Assembly (NCBI GenBank): GCA_947488325.1
Contig: CANKYZ010000002.1
Location: 587,120-643,972 of the forward strand
Length of the DNA stretch: 56,853 bases
Reading direction: 5' to 3'
Origin: an uncultured Erythrobacter sp.
GTDB taxonomy: Bacteria; Pseudomonadota; Alphaproteobacteria; Sphingomonadales; Sphingomonadaceae
The notes beneath the pieces were generated by a model, which had not been told where the DNA came from, did not search any database, and saw only the letters and a list, made by a program, of their open reading frames with translations. Made by a program: the position numbers and the translations under genes. Shown here one piece after another: positions 10,841-19,261 of this stretch. Each line of letters starts with the position of its first letter. Position 1 is the first letter of the stretch.

Positions 10841-10957
10841 ATTAATGGCACAAGCCCCACGAAGCGAAGCGTCGCAAGGCTGATCAGCCGCCCGCAGCGA
10901 CGCGCCTGAAATGCGCATGAGCGAGGAAGCCGCGCCCAGAATGGGGTGCGCAAACAA
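10841..10957 (+). repeat. Dispersed intergenic repeat, copy C (shortened)
   Basis: The sequence ends GAGGAAGCCGCGCCCAGAA then TGGGGTGCGCAAACAAAC, clearly related to the right end of copy A (GAGGATTTCGCACCCCGGA, TGGGGTGCGGGTAAACAAA). It also has the inner GCAAGG...CCGCCCGCAG stretch. It fills the gap between the isomerase gene and the SulP stop codon at 10959, so it could form a 3'-UTR hairpin there. Confidence 0.6.
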
Positions 10958-10958
10958 A

Positions 10959-12497
10959 CTAGTGTGGTAGCAATCCGCTTTCCAGACCTGTGCGATCCTC
11001 CAGCGCGAATTGATCGAACAGATCGGCGCTGGCTTGATTCAATCCGACAATTCGCGTGTGGCGGCCATTGCGGCGCATCCGGTCGACCACTTTATCAAGC
11101 GCACCGATGGCGGAAATGTCCCAAAAATGCGCCTTTGACACGTCGATCACCACATGATGCGCGGCGTCCTCATATTGGCTTTCTGGACCAAGCTTGGCAA
11201 TGAACTTGTCCACGCTGGCGAAGAAGATTTCCCCTGTCACAACATAGACTGCGCTGTTGGGCCGGCGAACACGTTCAACAGTGAAGAGCTCACGGACCTT
11301 GTTGGCAAAAAAGATACCTGAAAGCAGAACTCCGATAAGAACCCCCAGAGCTAGATCGTGCGTCCACACCACGACCAGCACAGTTGCGATCATCACGACC
11401 GAACTGGTCGGCGGATGGCGGCGCAGATTGGGGATCGAGTTCCAACTGAATGTTCCGATGCTGACCATAATCATTACGGCTACCAAGGCTGGCATCGGCA
11501 CTTGCCCAACATAGGGGCCAAGCACGGTGAGCAGGAACAGCAAAAATGCGCCCGCCGTGAAGGTCGATAGCCGACCGCGTCCGCCAGATGCGACGTTGAT
11601 GACCGATTGCCCGATCATAGCGCAGCCGCCCATTCCGCCAAAGCAAGCCGCAACGACATTGGCGATGCCTTGGCCCGCACTTTCACGCCGCTTGTTGCTG
11701 TCTGTGTGGGTCATATCATCGACAATCTGCGCGGTGAGCAGGCTTTCCAGTAGGCCAACCGCCGCCATTGTCAGCGAATATGGCGCGATAATCTGAAATG
11801 TCTCCCAAGTTAGCGGCACGTTTGGCAGAGCAAATGAAGGCAGGCCATCGGGCAATGTGCCCTCGCCTGCGACATTGTTTACTGGCAAACCCCACCAGAT
11901 TGTCGCCGCAGTAAGCGCCACAATCGCAACCAGCGGGCTCGGTATCGATTTTGTGATGCGCGGGAAGCCATAGATGATCGCAAGTCCGCCCAGCACCATT
12001 GCCCAGGTCCACGGGCCAACGCCGTCATTGCCGGGCCAAATCTGCGGAATCTGCGCCATGAAAATCAGGATCGCCAGCGCATTGACGAAGCCAGTGATGA
12101 CGCTGCGACTAACGAATTGCATCATCAACTCTAATCGCAGCAACGCCGCGATACCCTGAAACACACCCATCAGAATGGTCGCAGCAAAGAGGTATTCGAC
12201 CCCGTGATCGCGCACCAGTGGGATTACAACCACGGCCACCGCAGCGGTAGCGGCAGAAATCATGCCCGGACGCCCACCTGTCAGCGCGATCACCATGGCT
12301 ATCGCAACCGAGGCATACAGTCCGACGCTCGGATCGACACCAGCAATCAGCGCAAAACCAATCGCTTCAGGGATCAGCGCGAGCGCAACCACGATTCCAG
12401 CAAGGATATCCGCACGCGGCTGAGCCAACCAATCGCGGCGAAACGTCGCTGTAAAGGAGTTGGCTTGAATCGCGGCCCCTTGTGTTGCCTGTGTCAT
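10959..12497 (-). CDS. SulP-family anion permease with STAS domain
   Basis: The most likely start is the ATG at 12497 (MTQATQ...), since the upstream extension begins at TTG without a ribosome binding site. The 512-residue protein has the SulP membrane core (some 10-12 hydrophobic segments between about residues 25 and 410). A cytoplasmic STAS domain follows (VYVVTGEIFFASVDKF onward, ending FDQFALEDRTGL). SulP proteins carry sulfate, bicarbonate or other oxyanions, often with H+ or Na+. The permease signature region GxxSNLxxxxxG-like is present as GVDPSVGLYASV. The substrate cannot be told from sequence; the presence of metZ nearby makes sulfate a reasonable but weak guess. No carbonic anhydrase is adjacent. 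Confidence 0.9.
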   Translation of the reverse strand: MTQATQGAAIQANSFTATFRRDWLAQPRADILAGIVVALALIPEAIGFALIAGVDPSVGLYASVAIAMVIALTGGRPGMISAATAAVAVVVIPLVRDHGVEYLFAATILMGVFQGIAALLRLELMMQFVSRSVITGFVNALAILIFMAQIPQIWPGNDGVGPWTWAMVLGGLAIIYGFPRITKSIPSPLVAIVALTAATIWWGLPVNNVAGEGTLPDGLPSFALPNVPLTWETFQIIAPYSLTMAAVGLLESLLTAQIVDDMTHTDSNKRRESAGQGIANVVAACFGGMGGCAMIGQSVINVASGGRGRLSTFTAGAFLLFLLTVLGPYVGQVPMPALVAVMIMVSIGTFSWNSIPNLRRHPPTSSVVMIATVLVVVWTHDLALGVLIGVLLSGIFFANKVRELFTVERVRRPNSAVYVVTGEIFFASVDKFIAKLGPESQYEDAAHHVVIDVSKAHFWDISAIGALDKVVDRMRRNGRHTRIVGLNQASADLFDQFALEDRTGLESGLLPH

Positions 12498-13001
12498 ACG
12501 CAAAATATCCGAACTTGTGTTGAATCGGCTCTGAGCTTGGCCACGTGGTGTCGAAGCAGCCGCGATCAATCGAACCGGAAAAGAGAAATCATGCGGTTAG
12601 ACAAACATGCTGCACCGCACAACTATGCTGGGTATTTTAATCCACCTTAGCCGGAGGCGCAGGAAGAAGAACTTGGATGATGGTGCCGGTTATCTCACAA
12701 TTTTCTTTTGGCCGGATTCAAGCGGCAATCAGGGTAAACGCGACGTTAGTGGCGAATTCTGCGGCTTTGTTAGGGCCCCTTCGATAAACGCTGTGTTGTC
12801 ATCGGCAATGGCGTTAGCCAAGGCTCTGATAGTCGTTCCAAGCGCCCCAACGTAGACCACTTTCAAAGGGGTGAATGTGCTTAGAAACCGGGATGGTGAG
12901 CTATGCTCACTGTCCTGGCTTTTGCGTTTTTGGTCGCACGCCATGGATACCGCGATATGATCAACTGGCACAGCATGGCAATTTCTGATGAAAGGCACAT
13001 T
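12498..13001. other. Intergenic region upstream of SulP and excalibur genes
   Basis: Roughly 500 bp between two divergent genes. Short frames on both strands (for example 12729-13007 minus) have no recognisable features. I see no clear repeat, tRNA or terminator. Promoters for both flanking genes are expected here but are not assignable by eye. Confidence 0.4.
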
Positions 13002-13340
13002 ATGCACAGCGCTCGCTCAGCCGCGCCGAGCCTGCTTGCTGCAATTGCAATGTGCATGATGTTTGGCGTTGCAGAAGCTAGCGCACACCCTGGCGGTCTC
13101 GATCGTGAAGGGTGTCACAACAATCGCTCTAACGGAACTTATCATTGCCACCAGAATCGCCGAGCGAATCGCCAGGTTGAACGCGCGCAATCGATCCAGG
13201 GCGATACATATTACCGCAATTGTGATGCAGCGCGAACGGCTGGTGCTGCCCCAATCTATAGAGGCCAACCTGGCTATCGTGCTGGCCTAGACCGCGACAA
13301 TGACGGAGTCGCGTGCGAACCTTACCGCAATAGGCGTTAA
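13002..13340 (+). CDS. Secreted small protein with His-rich motif and excalibur calcium-binding domain
   Basis: I place the start at the ATG at 13002 because it opens a good signal peptide (MHSARSAAPSLLAAIAMCMM, cleavage after EASA) and has GAAAGG upstream; the longer frame from 12903 lacks both. The 112-residue product is exported. Its first mature part, HPGGLDREGCHNNRSNGTYH, resembles the YHYH-type Cys/His stretch found beside nuclease-like proteins. The C-terminus, YRNCDAARTAGAAPIYRG to LDRDNDGVACE, is an excalibur domain with the conserved DxDxDGxxCE calcium loop. Function unknown; such domains are often fused to secreted thermonuclease-like enzymes, but no nuclease domain is present here. 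Its stop overlaps the convergent metZ stop by four bases. Confidence 0.85.
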   Translation: MHSARSAAPSLLAAIAMCMMFGVAEASAHPGGLDREGCHNNRSNGTYHCHQNRRANRQVERAQSIQGDTYYRNCDAARTAGAAPIYRGQPGYRAGLDRDNDGVACEPYRNRR

Positions 13341-14554
13341 ACCCCCGCCGCTGCCAGCGCTCGGTCCAGATCCTGTGTAATGTCGGCGATGTCTTCCAGC
13401 CCTACATTGATGCGCAGCAAACCTTCAGTCACGCCCATTTCAGCACGTGCATCTTCGCCCATATTGGCATGCGTGGTGGAGGCCGGGTGGCACATCAAGC
13501 TGCGTGCATCACCGATATTGTTGCTGATATCGACTAATTGCAGCGCATTGAGCGCCATAAAAGCACGCTCCCTAGTGCCCAGATCAAAAGCGAAGATCGG
13601 CCCGGTCGCATCCATCTGAGCGACCGCGAGGTTGTGGCCAGCATGGCTTGGCAGGCCAGGGTGTCGCATATGGCCGCCTGCTTTCACAATACGCGGTTCG
13701 AGGAATTCACCCAGCGCCACTGCACTGCGGCTCTGATGGTGCGCGCGTAAGGACAGCGTCTCCAACCCCTTGTGAACCACCCACGCATTAAACGGTGAGA
13801 TGTTCGGCCCGGTGTTACGCTGGAATGGCAGCAACATTTCGTTGATCCATTCTTCACTCCCGCACACGGCTCCAGCAAGAACTCTGCCCTGCCCGTCCAT
13901 CAGTTTTGTCGCAGAATAGGCCACGACATCCGCGCCAAACTCCATTGGACGCTGCAATGCGGGCGACGCGAATGCGTTATCGACCACAGAGGTTATGCCA
14001 TGCGCACGCGCGAGATCGCAGACGAATTGCAGATCGACGATATCGAGCGTCGGATTGGCCGGCGTTTCGAAAAAGAAAACCTTGGTGTTAGGCCGGATCG
14101 CTTCTTCCCACGCAGCATTGCTGGCGCTGTCGATCACGGTGGTCTCAATGCCAAAGCGCGGGAGCAATTGGTCGACCAGCCAGCGGCACGAGCCAAACGC
14201 AGCGCGCGCTGCGACGCAGTGATCTCCGGCAGAAAGCTGGCACAATAGTGCCGCCGTCATGGCCGCCATTCCGCTTGCTTGAGCCCGGCAAGCCTCCGCC
14301 CCTTCGAGCAGCGCGATCCGTTCTTCCAACATTGCCACAGTCGGGTTTTGCAGGCGCGAATAGGTCATTCCATCCGCATCGCCCGAAAACCGATCAGCAA
14401 CCGTTTGCGCGTCATCATAAGTATAGCCGGAGGTGAGGAACAATGCCTCACTCGTCTCGCCATGTTCACTGCGCCAAGTACCGCCACGAACAGCCTGCGT
14501 TGCGGGTCGCCATTTTTGCGTGACGGCGCGATTCATTCCAGTGGTCTTTTTCAT
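13337..14554 (-). CDS. metZ: O-succinylhomoserine sulfhydrylase
   Basis: This 405-residue protein is a PLP enzyme of the Cys/Met metabolism family and matches MetZ, which joins O-succinylhomoserine and sulfide to give homocysteine for methionine synthesis. The PLP-binding lysine lies in YSATKLMDGQGR (near residue 220), and substrate and cofactor positions appear in SGYTYDDAQTVADRF (about 42-56) and MTYSRLQNPTV (64-74). The ATG at 14554 has AAGGA eight bases upstream and is 11 bp after the tetR stop, so both genes are probably one transcript. Cystathionine gamma-synthase is the main alternative. No SAM riboswitch fits in the 11-bp gap, so control may come from the upstream TetR protein. Confidence 0.9.
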   Translation of the reverse strand: MKKTTGMNRAVTQKWRPATQAVRGGTWRSEHGETSEALFLTSGYTYDDAQTVADRFSGDADGMTYSRLQNPTVAMLEERIALLEGAEACRAQASGMAAMTAALLCQLSAGDHCVAARAAFGSCRWLVDQLLPRFGIETTVIDSASNAAWEEAIRPNTKVFFFETPANPTLDIVDLQFVCDLARAHGITSVVDNAFASPALQRPMEFGADVVAYSATKLMDGQGRVLAGAVCGSEEWINEMLLPFQRNTGPNISPFNAWVVHKGLETLSLRAHHQSRSAVALGEFLEPRIVKAGGHMRHPGLPSHAGHNLAVAQMDATGPIFAFDLGTRERAFMALNALQLVDISNNIGDARSLMCHPASTTHANMGEDARAEMGVTEGLLRINVGLEDIADITQDLDRALAAAGV

Positions 14555-14565
14555 CGCGCCGTTCC

Positions 14566-15162
14566 TTAGGTGGGTGGCAGGTCGCCCGCAAGATTGCTGC
14601 TATGATTACTCGTAGGGTCGCCGGAAAGGTCGCTGGCAAGCAATCCTTCACGCGCAGTGCGCGCATGGCCAACCGTGCCGAGCATCAGTGTCCCCTCAAT
14701 CACAGTCATCAAATAGCGCGCGCCGCCCGCGGGATCGGGATCATCTTCTGGCATTTGAGTTTCGAGCCATGCCAACTGTTTCGTCATCATTTGCTCCGCC
14801 GCTTCCTTATATCCAGAAAGTCCGCGTGCTGAGCCTGCAACAATTTCCCACCAAAGCACCAGAAAAGCCTGCATCATCGGTTGGCGACCTTGTGACAAAA
14901 TGCGGGCCACGCATTCCTGCCGCGTCTTTGCCCGATCACTGCCCATTGCTGTTTCGAGCGCTGAGGCATAGATGCCCGCAATATAGCCTAGCAGATCGGA
15001 AATCAGCGTTTCCTTGTTTCCAAAATGATAGATCAGCATCCGATCGCTGGTCCCCGCCGCCTTTGCCAAAGGACGCAAGCTCGCCCCGCCCAGACCGTGT
15101 TGGAGCACATGGGCTGCGAGCTGAGGCAGGAGCGTTTCGCGGGAAAGGCGGTTGGCTTGCAT
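14566..15162 (-). CDS. TetR-family transcriptional regulator
   Basis: The 198-residue product has an N-terminal TetR helix-turn-helix (about residues 8-52: GLGGASLRPLAKAAGTSDRM then LIYHFGNKETLI) and a C-terminal ligand-binding part that is not distinctive. It is divergent from the small membrane protein gene at 15237. The 74-bp gap carries two copies of the palindrome TGTAGC-N4-GCTACA, the size and symmetry expected for TetR dimers. I infer that it represses itself, metZ (11 bp downstream) and the divergent gene. Ligand unknown. Confidence 0.88.
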   Translation of the reverse strand: MQANRLSRETLLPQLAAHVLQHGLGGASLRPLAKAAGTSDRMLIYHFGNKETLISDLLGYIAGIYASALETAMGSDRAKTRQECVARILSQGRQPMMQAFLVLWWEIVAGSARGLSGYKEAAEQMMTKQLAWLETQMPEDDPDPAGGARYLMTVIEGTLMLGTVGHARTAREGLLASDLSGDPTSNHSSNLAGDLPPT

Positions 15163-15170
15163 TTTCCTCT

Positions 15171-15186
15171 TGTAGCGACTGCTACA
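15171..15186. promoter_or_regulatory. Candidate TetR operator 1
   Basis: TGTAGCGACTGCTACA, a perfect 6-bp inverted repeat with a 4-bp centre, ends 9 bp upstream of the tetR start codon. It matches operator 2 in both arms and lies 32 bp (about three helical turns) from it. A repressor here would overlap the tetR ribosome binding region or promoter. Confidence 0.8.
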
Positions 15187-15202
15187 TTAAACTAATGAAC
15201 TT

Positions 15203-15218
15203 TGTAGCGCATGCTACA
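15203..15218. promoter_or_regulatory. Candidate TetR operator 2
   Basis: TGTAGCGCATGCTACA has the same arms as the site at 15171 with a different centre, and its 16 bp are fully palindromic. It ends 18 bp before the start codon at 15237, so it could block the plus-strand promoter or early transcription. Confidence 0.8.
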
Positions 15219-15236
15219 ATAACAGGAGCAATTCAA

Positions 15237-15647
15237 ATGAACACGTTCGAAATCATCTGGGTGGCAGCGACAATCGGGGGTGTCATTGCCCTTGTTACCA
15301 TGCTTTTGACAAAGCGCGAGATTGGCAATGTTGGCATTGTAGCAGCATTATCCGGCGGTTTTGGTGCATTCACCGCTGTCCAGATCTGGCAAGATGGCGT
15401 GGAGATGTTCTTCGCCAACCACACTCAGAACCTGACCGGGTTACAAGTGTGGTGGGATTTGGTGATGTGCGTCATGATCGCCCTGTTCTTTATCGCACCG
15501 CGCGCACGCAAACAGGGCATGAATGTCCCGTTATGGGCGCTGTTGTCTGCATGCACCGCTAGCATTGGATTGTTGGCCATGTGTGCGCGGCTATTCTGGC
15601 TGGAACACGCAGCAAAAGCAGACACATCAACACCTGCAAGAACTTAA
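15237..15647 (+). CDS. Small four-helix membrane protein under probable TetR control
   Basis: The start is the ATG at 15237, preceded by CAGGAG; the longer open frame reaching back to 14688 crosses the tetR gene and is not real. The 136-residue protein has about four hydrophobic helices (residues 5-24, 35-52, 74-91, 100-123). I do not recognise a named family with certainty. Its position, divergent from a TetR gene with shared operators, suggests it is induced by whatever ligand the regulator senses. An accessory membrane or stress protein is plausible; a small-molecule exporter such as an SMR is less likely since the SMR signature residues are not visible. Confidence 0.8.
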   Translation: MNTFEIIWVAATIGGVIALVTMLLTKREIGNVGIVAALSGGFGAFTAVQIWQDGVEMFFANHTQNLTGLQVWWDLVMCVMIALFFIAPRARKQGMNVPLWALLSACTASIGLLAMCARLFWLEHAAKADTSTPART

Positions 15648-15692
15648 ACCCCCTTGCTCTGCATCGGGCGCTTACCTAGACGTTAGCGCCCG

Positions 15693-17036
15693 ATGTCCGA
15701 GGACACTTCTCCAGAACTGCAATCGCACCTAGAGCCGCAAGCTCCGCCGTCCCATCCGCGCGATCCTTGGCTGTGGTGCTTGGCGATTCCGGCTCTATTC
15801 GCCGCGCTTGCCAACATTCGCCTCACCATCCCCAGCACGCCTTTCTTTGACGAAGTGCATTACTTACCAGCCGCACGCGAATTCCTGTCGCTGTGGGAGG
15901 GAAGGACAACCACTTACATCAACCGCGAACATCCGTTGCTGGGTAAAGAACTGATCGCGCTGGGCATATATCTGTTCGGAGACAATCCGCTGGGTTGGAG
16001 GAGTATGTCACTGATAGCTGGCACGATCGCAGTCGGAGCAAGCATGCGCGCGCTATGGCAGGCCAGCTATGATCGGTTTGCCACAATAGCATTTGGCGTG
16101 TTGCTTATGACCGGTTTTCACCTGTTCATCCATGCCCGCATCGCCATGCTCGATATTTTCATGGCCACATTTTTGGCCATCGCCGCATGGCAATTCGCCG
16201 CCGCAATCCGAGAGCCCGAAAGGGGCCGAGTAAGGCTCGCGCTTACTGGTGTCGCAATTGGTTGCGCATTGGGCGCGAAATGGAACGCAGTGCCGCTCGC
16301 AATGGCATTTGGTCTCACCTTCTTCGCCGCGCGCCTTTCTGCCGGACGCCGCCGTCTGCTCCTCAGCCGCCGAGGTATTCCGGTGCCGGGGATCAGCTTG
16401 GCCGAAGCCTTCCTATGGCTCGGTGTGGCCCCGCTTGTGGTGTATGCGATCACTTTTGCACCGGGATATTGGCAGGGGAATGCGTTCAACGCATCACCAT
16501 TGACGGAAAATGGTCTGATCGGTTTGCATTTCGAAATGCTGGACCTGCAACAACAAGTGCTTGCCCCGCACACATATCAAAGCACGTGGCAGCAATGGGT
16601 GCTGAACACGCGCGGTATTTGGTATCACTACGACGTCACCGATGGCGCACAACGTGGGGTGCTGTTGATCGGCAATCCGCTGACGATGCTGCTGGGCCTG
16701 CCAGCACTGGCATGGTGCCTAGTCATCGGGCTTTACCGCGGCGACTGGGCAAGGATTGCGGTGGCAGTTGGCTACGGCGTCAGCTTAGGGCTTTGGCTGA
16801 TCGCACCCAAGCCGGTGCAGTTCTATTACCACTATGTCATGCCAAGCATGTTTCTGCTCGCAGCTTTGGCGCTGGCTTTAAGCGACCTTCACGCAAGCGG
16901 ACGCAAATATTGGGCTTACGCTGTGCTGGCGGGCAGCGCGGGAATGTTCGCGGTGTTCTTTAAGATATTGACCGCAGCGCCGCTGGTCGGCCCGATGAGT
17001 TTTGCCGATTGGACATGGATTTCAGGGTGGAGGTGA
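15693..17036 (+). CDS. Lipid carrier-dependent glycosyltransferase, GT39 (protein mannosyltransferase-like)
   Basis: The 447-residue integral membrane protein matches phospholipid-carrier-dependent glycosyltransferases of the PMT/GT39 type. The first periplasmic loop carries the acidic pair PFFDEVHYLPAAR (about residues 50-62) expected to be catalytic, followed by REHPLLGKELIA (about 77-88). Some ten further hydrophobic segments follow. Such enzymes use a polyprenyl-phosphate sugar to modify proteins or envelope glycans on the outer side of the inner membrane. The convergent gene at 17074 encodes a polyprenyl-phosphate glycosyltransferase with a GtrA flippase-like domain, so the two could supply and use the same lipid-linked sugar. 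Acceptor unknown. Confidence 0.87.
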   Translation: MSEDTSPELQSHLEPQAPPSHPRDPWLWCLAIPALFAALANIRLTIPSTPFFDEVHYLPAAREFLSLWEGRTTTYINREHPLLGKELIALGIYLFGDNPLGWRSMSLIAGTIAVGASMRALWQASYDRFATIAFGVLLMTGFHLFIHARIAMLDIFMATFLAIAAWQFAAAIREPERGRVRLALTGVAIGCALGAKWNAVPLAMAFGLTFFAARLSAGRRRLLLSRRGIPVPGISLAEAFLWLGVAPLVVYAITFAPGYWQGNAFNASPLTENGLIGLHFEMLDLQQQVLAPHTYQSTWQQWVLNTRGIWYHYDVTDGAQRGVLLIGNPLTMLLGLPALAWCLVIGLYRGDWARIAVAVGYGVSLGLWLIAPKPVQFYYHYVMPSMFLLAALALALSDLHASGRKYWAYAVLAGSAGMFAVFFKILTAAPLVGPMSFADWTWISGWR

Positions 17037-17073
17037 TTTATGTGTCCGCGCAGAACCGTGAGCGCAACCGGTA

Positions 17074-18183
17074 CTAAAACCTACCCCACACAAACCGGCT
17101 GGATAGGGCGTAGTTCCAAACCGACCCAATCACGATCCCCGCCATGGCGGCAACCGCCCAAAACACACCTTGGCTTTGCAGCAAAGTTGCCGCCGCGACA
17201 TTGGCAAACGCGCCCACCGCGCAGGTCGCGCAGAATCCTGCCCATCCGCGCAGAACTGCACCCCAACCTTTCAGACGCTTGTCCCGGTACGTCAGCCAAT
17301 TGTTGAGCCAGAAATTGAAGCTCATTGCGACAATCACAGCGATCCCCTGCGCCTCAAAGAATGAGCCTGCCAAACCTTCGCCCACCCCCATAATCAGCGA
17401 AGCCAGCACCACCATATGCACAATCACGCCCAGCGCCCCTACTGTGCCGAACAGTGCAAAGCGCGTCGGGATCACCTGGCCCAGTGTCTTGTCGTATAGC
17501 CCGGCAAGAAAATCGAACAGGATCGCGCGGTCCAGTTTGCTCACCCCTTCCCGCCGCGCTGCAAAATTGAGTGCGAACTCCTTCACTTTCATGGGCCGGT
17601 CCGAAGTCGCGAGCAGGTCGAGCAATATTTTGAACCCGATCCCCGATAGGCGCGGCGTCAATGCCCGCGCAGTGGCCGTGGGCAGCATGAAATATCCGCT
17701 CATCGGGTCTGTCAATGCGACGCCGGTGATCTTGCGCGCGATAGTGTTGGCGAGGCCGGATAGCTTCTCCCTGTCTGGATTATCCCAATCGGCCGTGCTC
17801 GCTCCTTCGGCAAAGCGTGATGCGATACAAATTTCAGCTTCACCCGATTTCATCGCGGCCAACATCCCGACCAGCATCGCGGGATCATGCTGATGATCCG
17901 CATCCATCACCGCGACATAGGGTGCAGCGGTGGCACAAAATCCTTCAATGGCCGCGCTGGCAAGTCCGCGTCGTCCAATCCGCTGGATCACCCGAACGCG
18001 CCGGTCTGCCTGCGCAATTGCGCGGGCTTCGTCTGCGGTGCCATCCTTACTGTCATCGTCGACGATCAGGACTTCCCAGCCCTCTGCACCCAGCGCATCC
18101 TCGATCCTTTTGACCAAGGGGCCAAGATTGCCGCGCTCGTTAAGCGTAGGCAGAACAATTCCAAGATCGAGCGAAGAATTCAT
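17074..18183 (-). CDS. Polyprenyl-phosphate GT2 glycosyltransferase fused to a GtrA domain
   Basis: The 369-residue protein has two parts. Residues 1-230 are a DPM1-like GT2 domain with LPTLNERGN (about 11-19), VDDDSKDGT (40-48) and the metal-binding VMDADHQHDP (about 91-100). It should move a sugar from a nucleotide donor to a polyprenyl phosphate. Residues 240-369 form a GtrA domain of four hydrophobic helices, thought to help flip or anchor the lipid-linked sugar. It starts nine bases after the leuB stop, at the end of a long minus-strand run. Its function pairs naturally with the convergent GT39 enzyme. Mannose or glucose is possible; the sugar is not determined. Confidence 0.9.
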   Translation of the reverse strand: MNSSLDLGIVLPTLNERGNLGPLVKRIEDALGAEGWEVLIVDDDSKDGTADEARAIAQADRRVRVIQRIGRRGLASAAIEGFCATAAPYVAVMDADHQHDPAMLVGMLAAMKSGEAEICIASRFAEGASTADWDNPDREKLSGLANTIARKITGVALTDPMSGYFMLPTATARALTPRLSGIGFKILLDLLATSDRPMKVKEFALNFAARREGVSKLDRAILFDFLAGLYDKTLGQVIPTRFALFGTVGALGVIVHMVVLASLIMGVGEGLAGSFFEAQGIAVIVAMSFNFWLNNWLTYRDKRLKGWGAVLRGWAGFCATCAVGAFANVAAATLLQSQGVFWAVAAMAGIVIGSVWNYALSSRFVWGRF

Positions 18184-18192
18184 GAGCGGTTG

Positions 18193-19251
18193 CTAAAGCC
18201 GCTCACGCACCGCTTCACCGATAGCCTCTGTGCCATGGGCGCCGCCTAAATCGCCACCGCGAATTCCATCGGTCAGCGCTTTTCCGACTGCGGCTTCGAC
18301 CTTCACCGCTTCGGCTTCCAGACCAAAGGAATGGCGCAGCATCATTGCGACCGACAGGATGGTCGCCATCGGGTTCGCCCTGCCCTGCCCAGCAATATCA
18401 GGCGCGCTTCCATGGATCGGTTCATAAAGGCCAAAAAGGCCATTTGCGGTCTGGCGGTCGCCCATAGAAGCGCTGGCGAGCAGGCCAATCGAACCAACTG
18501 CTGCGCTGGCAAGGTCGGACAGAATATCGCCGAACAGATTGCCGGTTAGGATCACACCGAATTGCGATGGATCGCTGATGATCTGCATCGCGGCGTTGTC
18601 GACATACATATGACTAAGATCGATATCGGGATGCGAACCAGCTGCGGCCTTTACCGTATCGCGCCAGACCTGACTGGTTTCGAGGACGTTGGCCTTGTCC
18701 ACACTGCAAACTCTACAATCGCCCGAACGCGCCGCGCGAAAGGCGACCTGAGCAATCCGGTGCACTTCGGTTTCGGAATAAGACATCATGTCCCACCCTT
18801 CGCGGCTGCCATCACTGGCGGCGCGCGTACCCTTGTCGCCGAAGTAGACATCCCCGGTCAGCTCTCGCACGATCAGCACGTCTAGCCTGTTTGCAATCTC
18901 CGGTTTGAGCGGAGAGAGATGTTCCAGCCCCGGAAACACTCGTGCTGGGCGGAGATTGGCAAACAACTCCAGCTCTTTGCGCAAGCCAAGGATCGCCTGT
19001 TCGGGCCGCAGCGACCGTTCCAGACCGTCGCAATCAGGATCGCCAACAGCGCCAAACAACACCGCATCAACTTCGCGCGCCATTGTCAGCGTTTCGGCAG
19101 GAAGCGGGTGGCCATGGCGCTTATAGGCAACCCCGCCAACGTCCCCTTCGAACAAGGTCAAACTCGGCAGATCGAGCGCTTTCAGCACCTGAACCGCTTG
19201 GCGCGCCACTTCAGGACCAATCCCATCACCAGGCAGCACTGCAATCTTCAT
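18193..19251 (-). CDS. leuB: 3-isopropylmalate dehydrogenase
   Basis: The 352-residue enzyme catalyses NAD-dependent oxidative decarboxylation of 3-isopropylmalate in leucine synthesis. Visible motifs are LPGDGIGPEV (about 5-14), the substrate-binding RxxxxxxxxLRxxxxLxANLRP region (SLRPEQAILGLRKELELF to ANLRP, about 80-102), RELTGDVYFGDKG (about 130-142) and GNLFGDILSD (about 238-247). The REL-T-G segment marks IPMDH rather than isocitrate or tartrate dehydrogenase. Length is typical. It stands 10 bp after recO and 9 bp before the glycosyltransferase, so it is read as part of a mixed operon; leuCD are not in the window. Confidence 0.96.
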   Translation of the reverse strand: MKIAVLPGDGIGPEVARQAVQVLKALDLPSLTLFEGDVGGVAYKRHGHPLPAETLTMAREVDAVLFGAVGDPDCDGLERSLRPEQAILGLRKELELFANLRPARVFPGLEHLSPLKPEIANRLDVLIVRELTGDVYFGDKGTRAASDGSREGWDMMSYSETEVHRIAQVAFRAARSGDCRVCSVDKANVLETSQVWRDTVKAAAGSHPDIDLSHMYVDNAAMQIISDPSQFGVILTGNLFGDILSDLASAAVGSIGLLASASMGDRQTANGLFGLYEPIHGSAPDIAGQGRANPMATILSVAMMLRHSFGLEAEAVKVEAAVGKALTDGIRGGDLGGAHGTEAIGEAVRERL

Positions 19252-19261
19252 GGGTCGATCC

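Noticed and set aside
14688..15236. Upstream extension of the small membrane protein frame across tetR
   Set aside because: It runs antisense through tetR, and the ATG at 15237 has a good ribosome binding site downstream of the operators.
16187..16963. 258-codon alternative frame inside the GT39 gene
   Set aside because: Out-of-frame shadow of a clear membrane glycosyltransferase; Arg/Pro-rich without helices or motifs.
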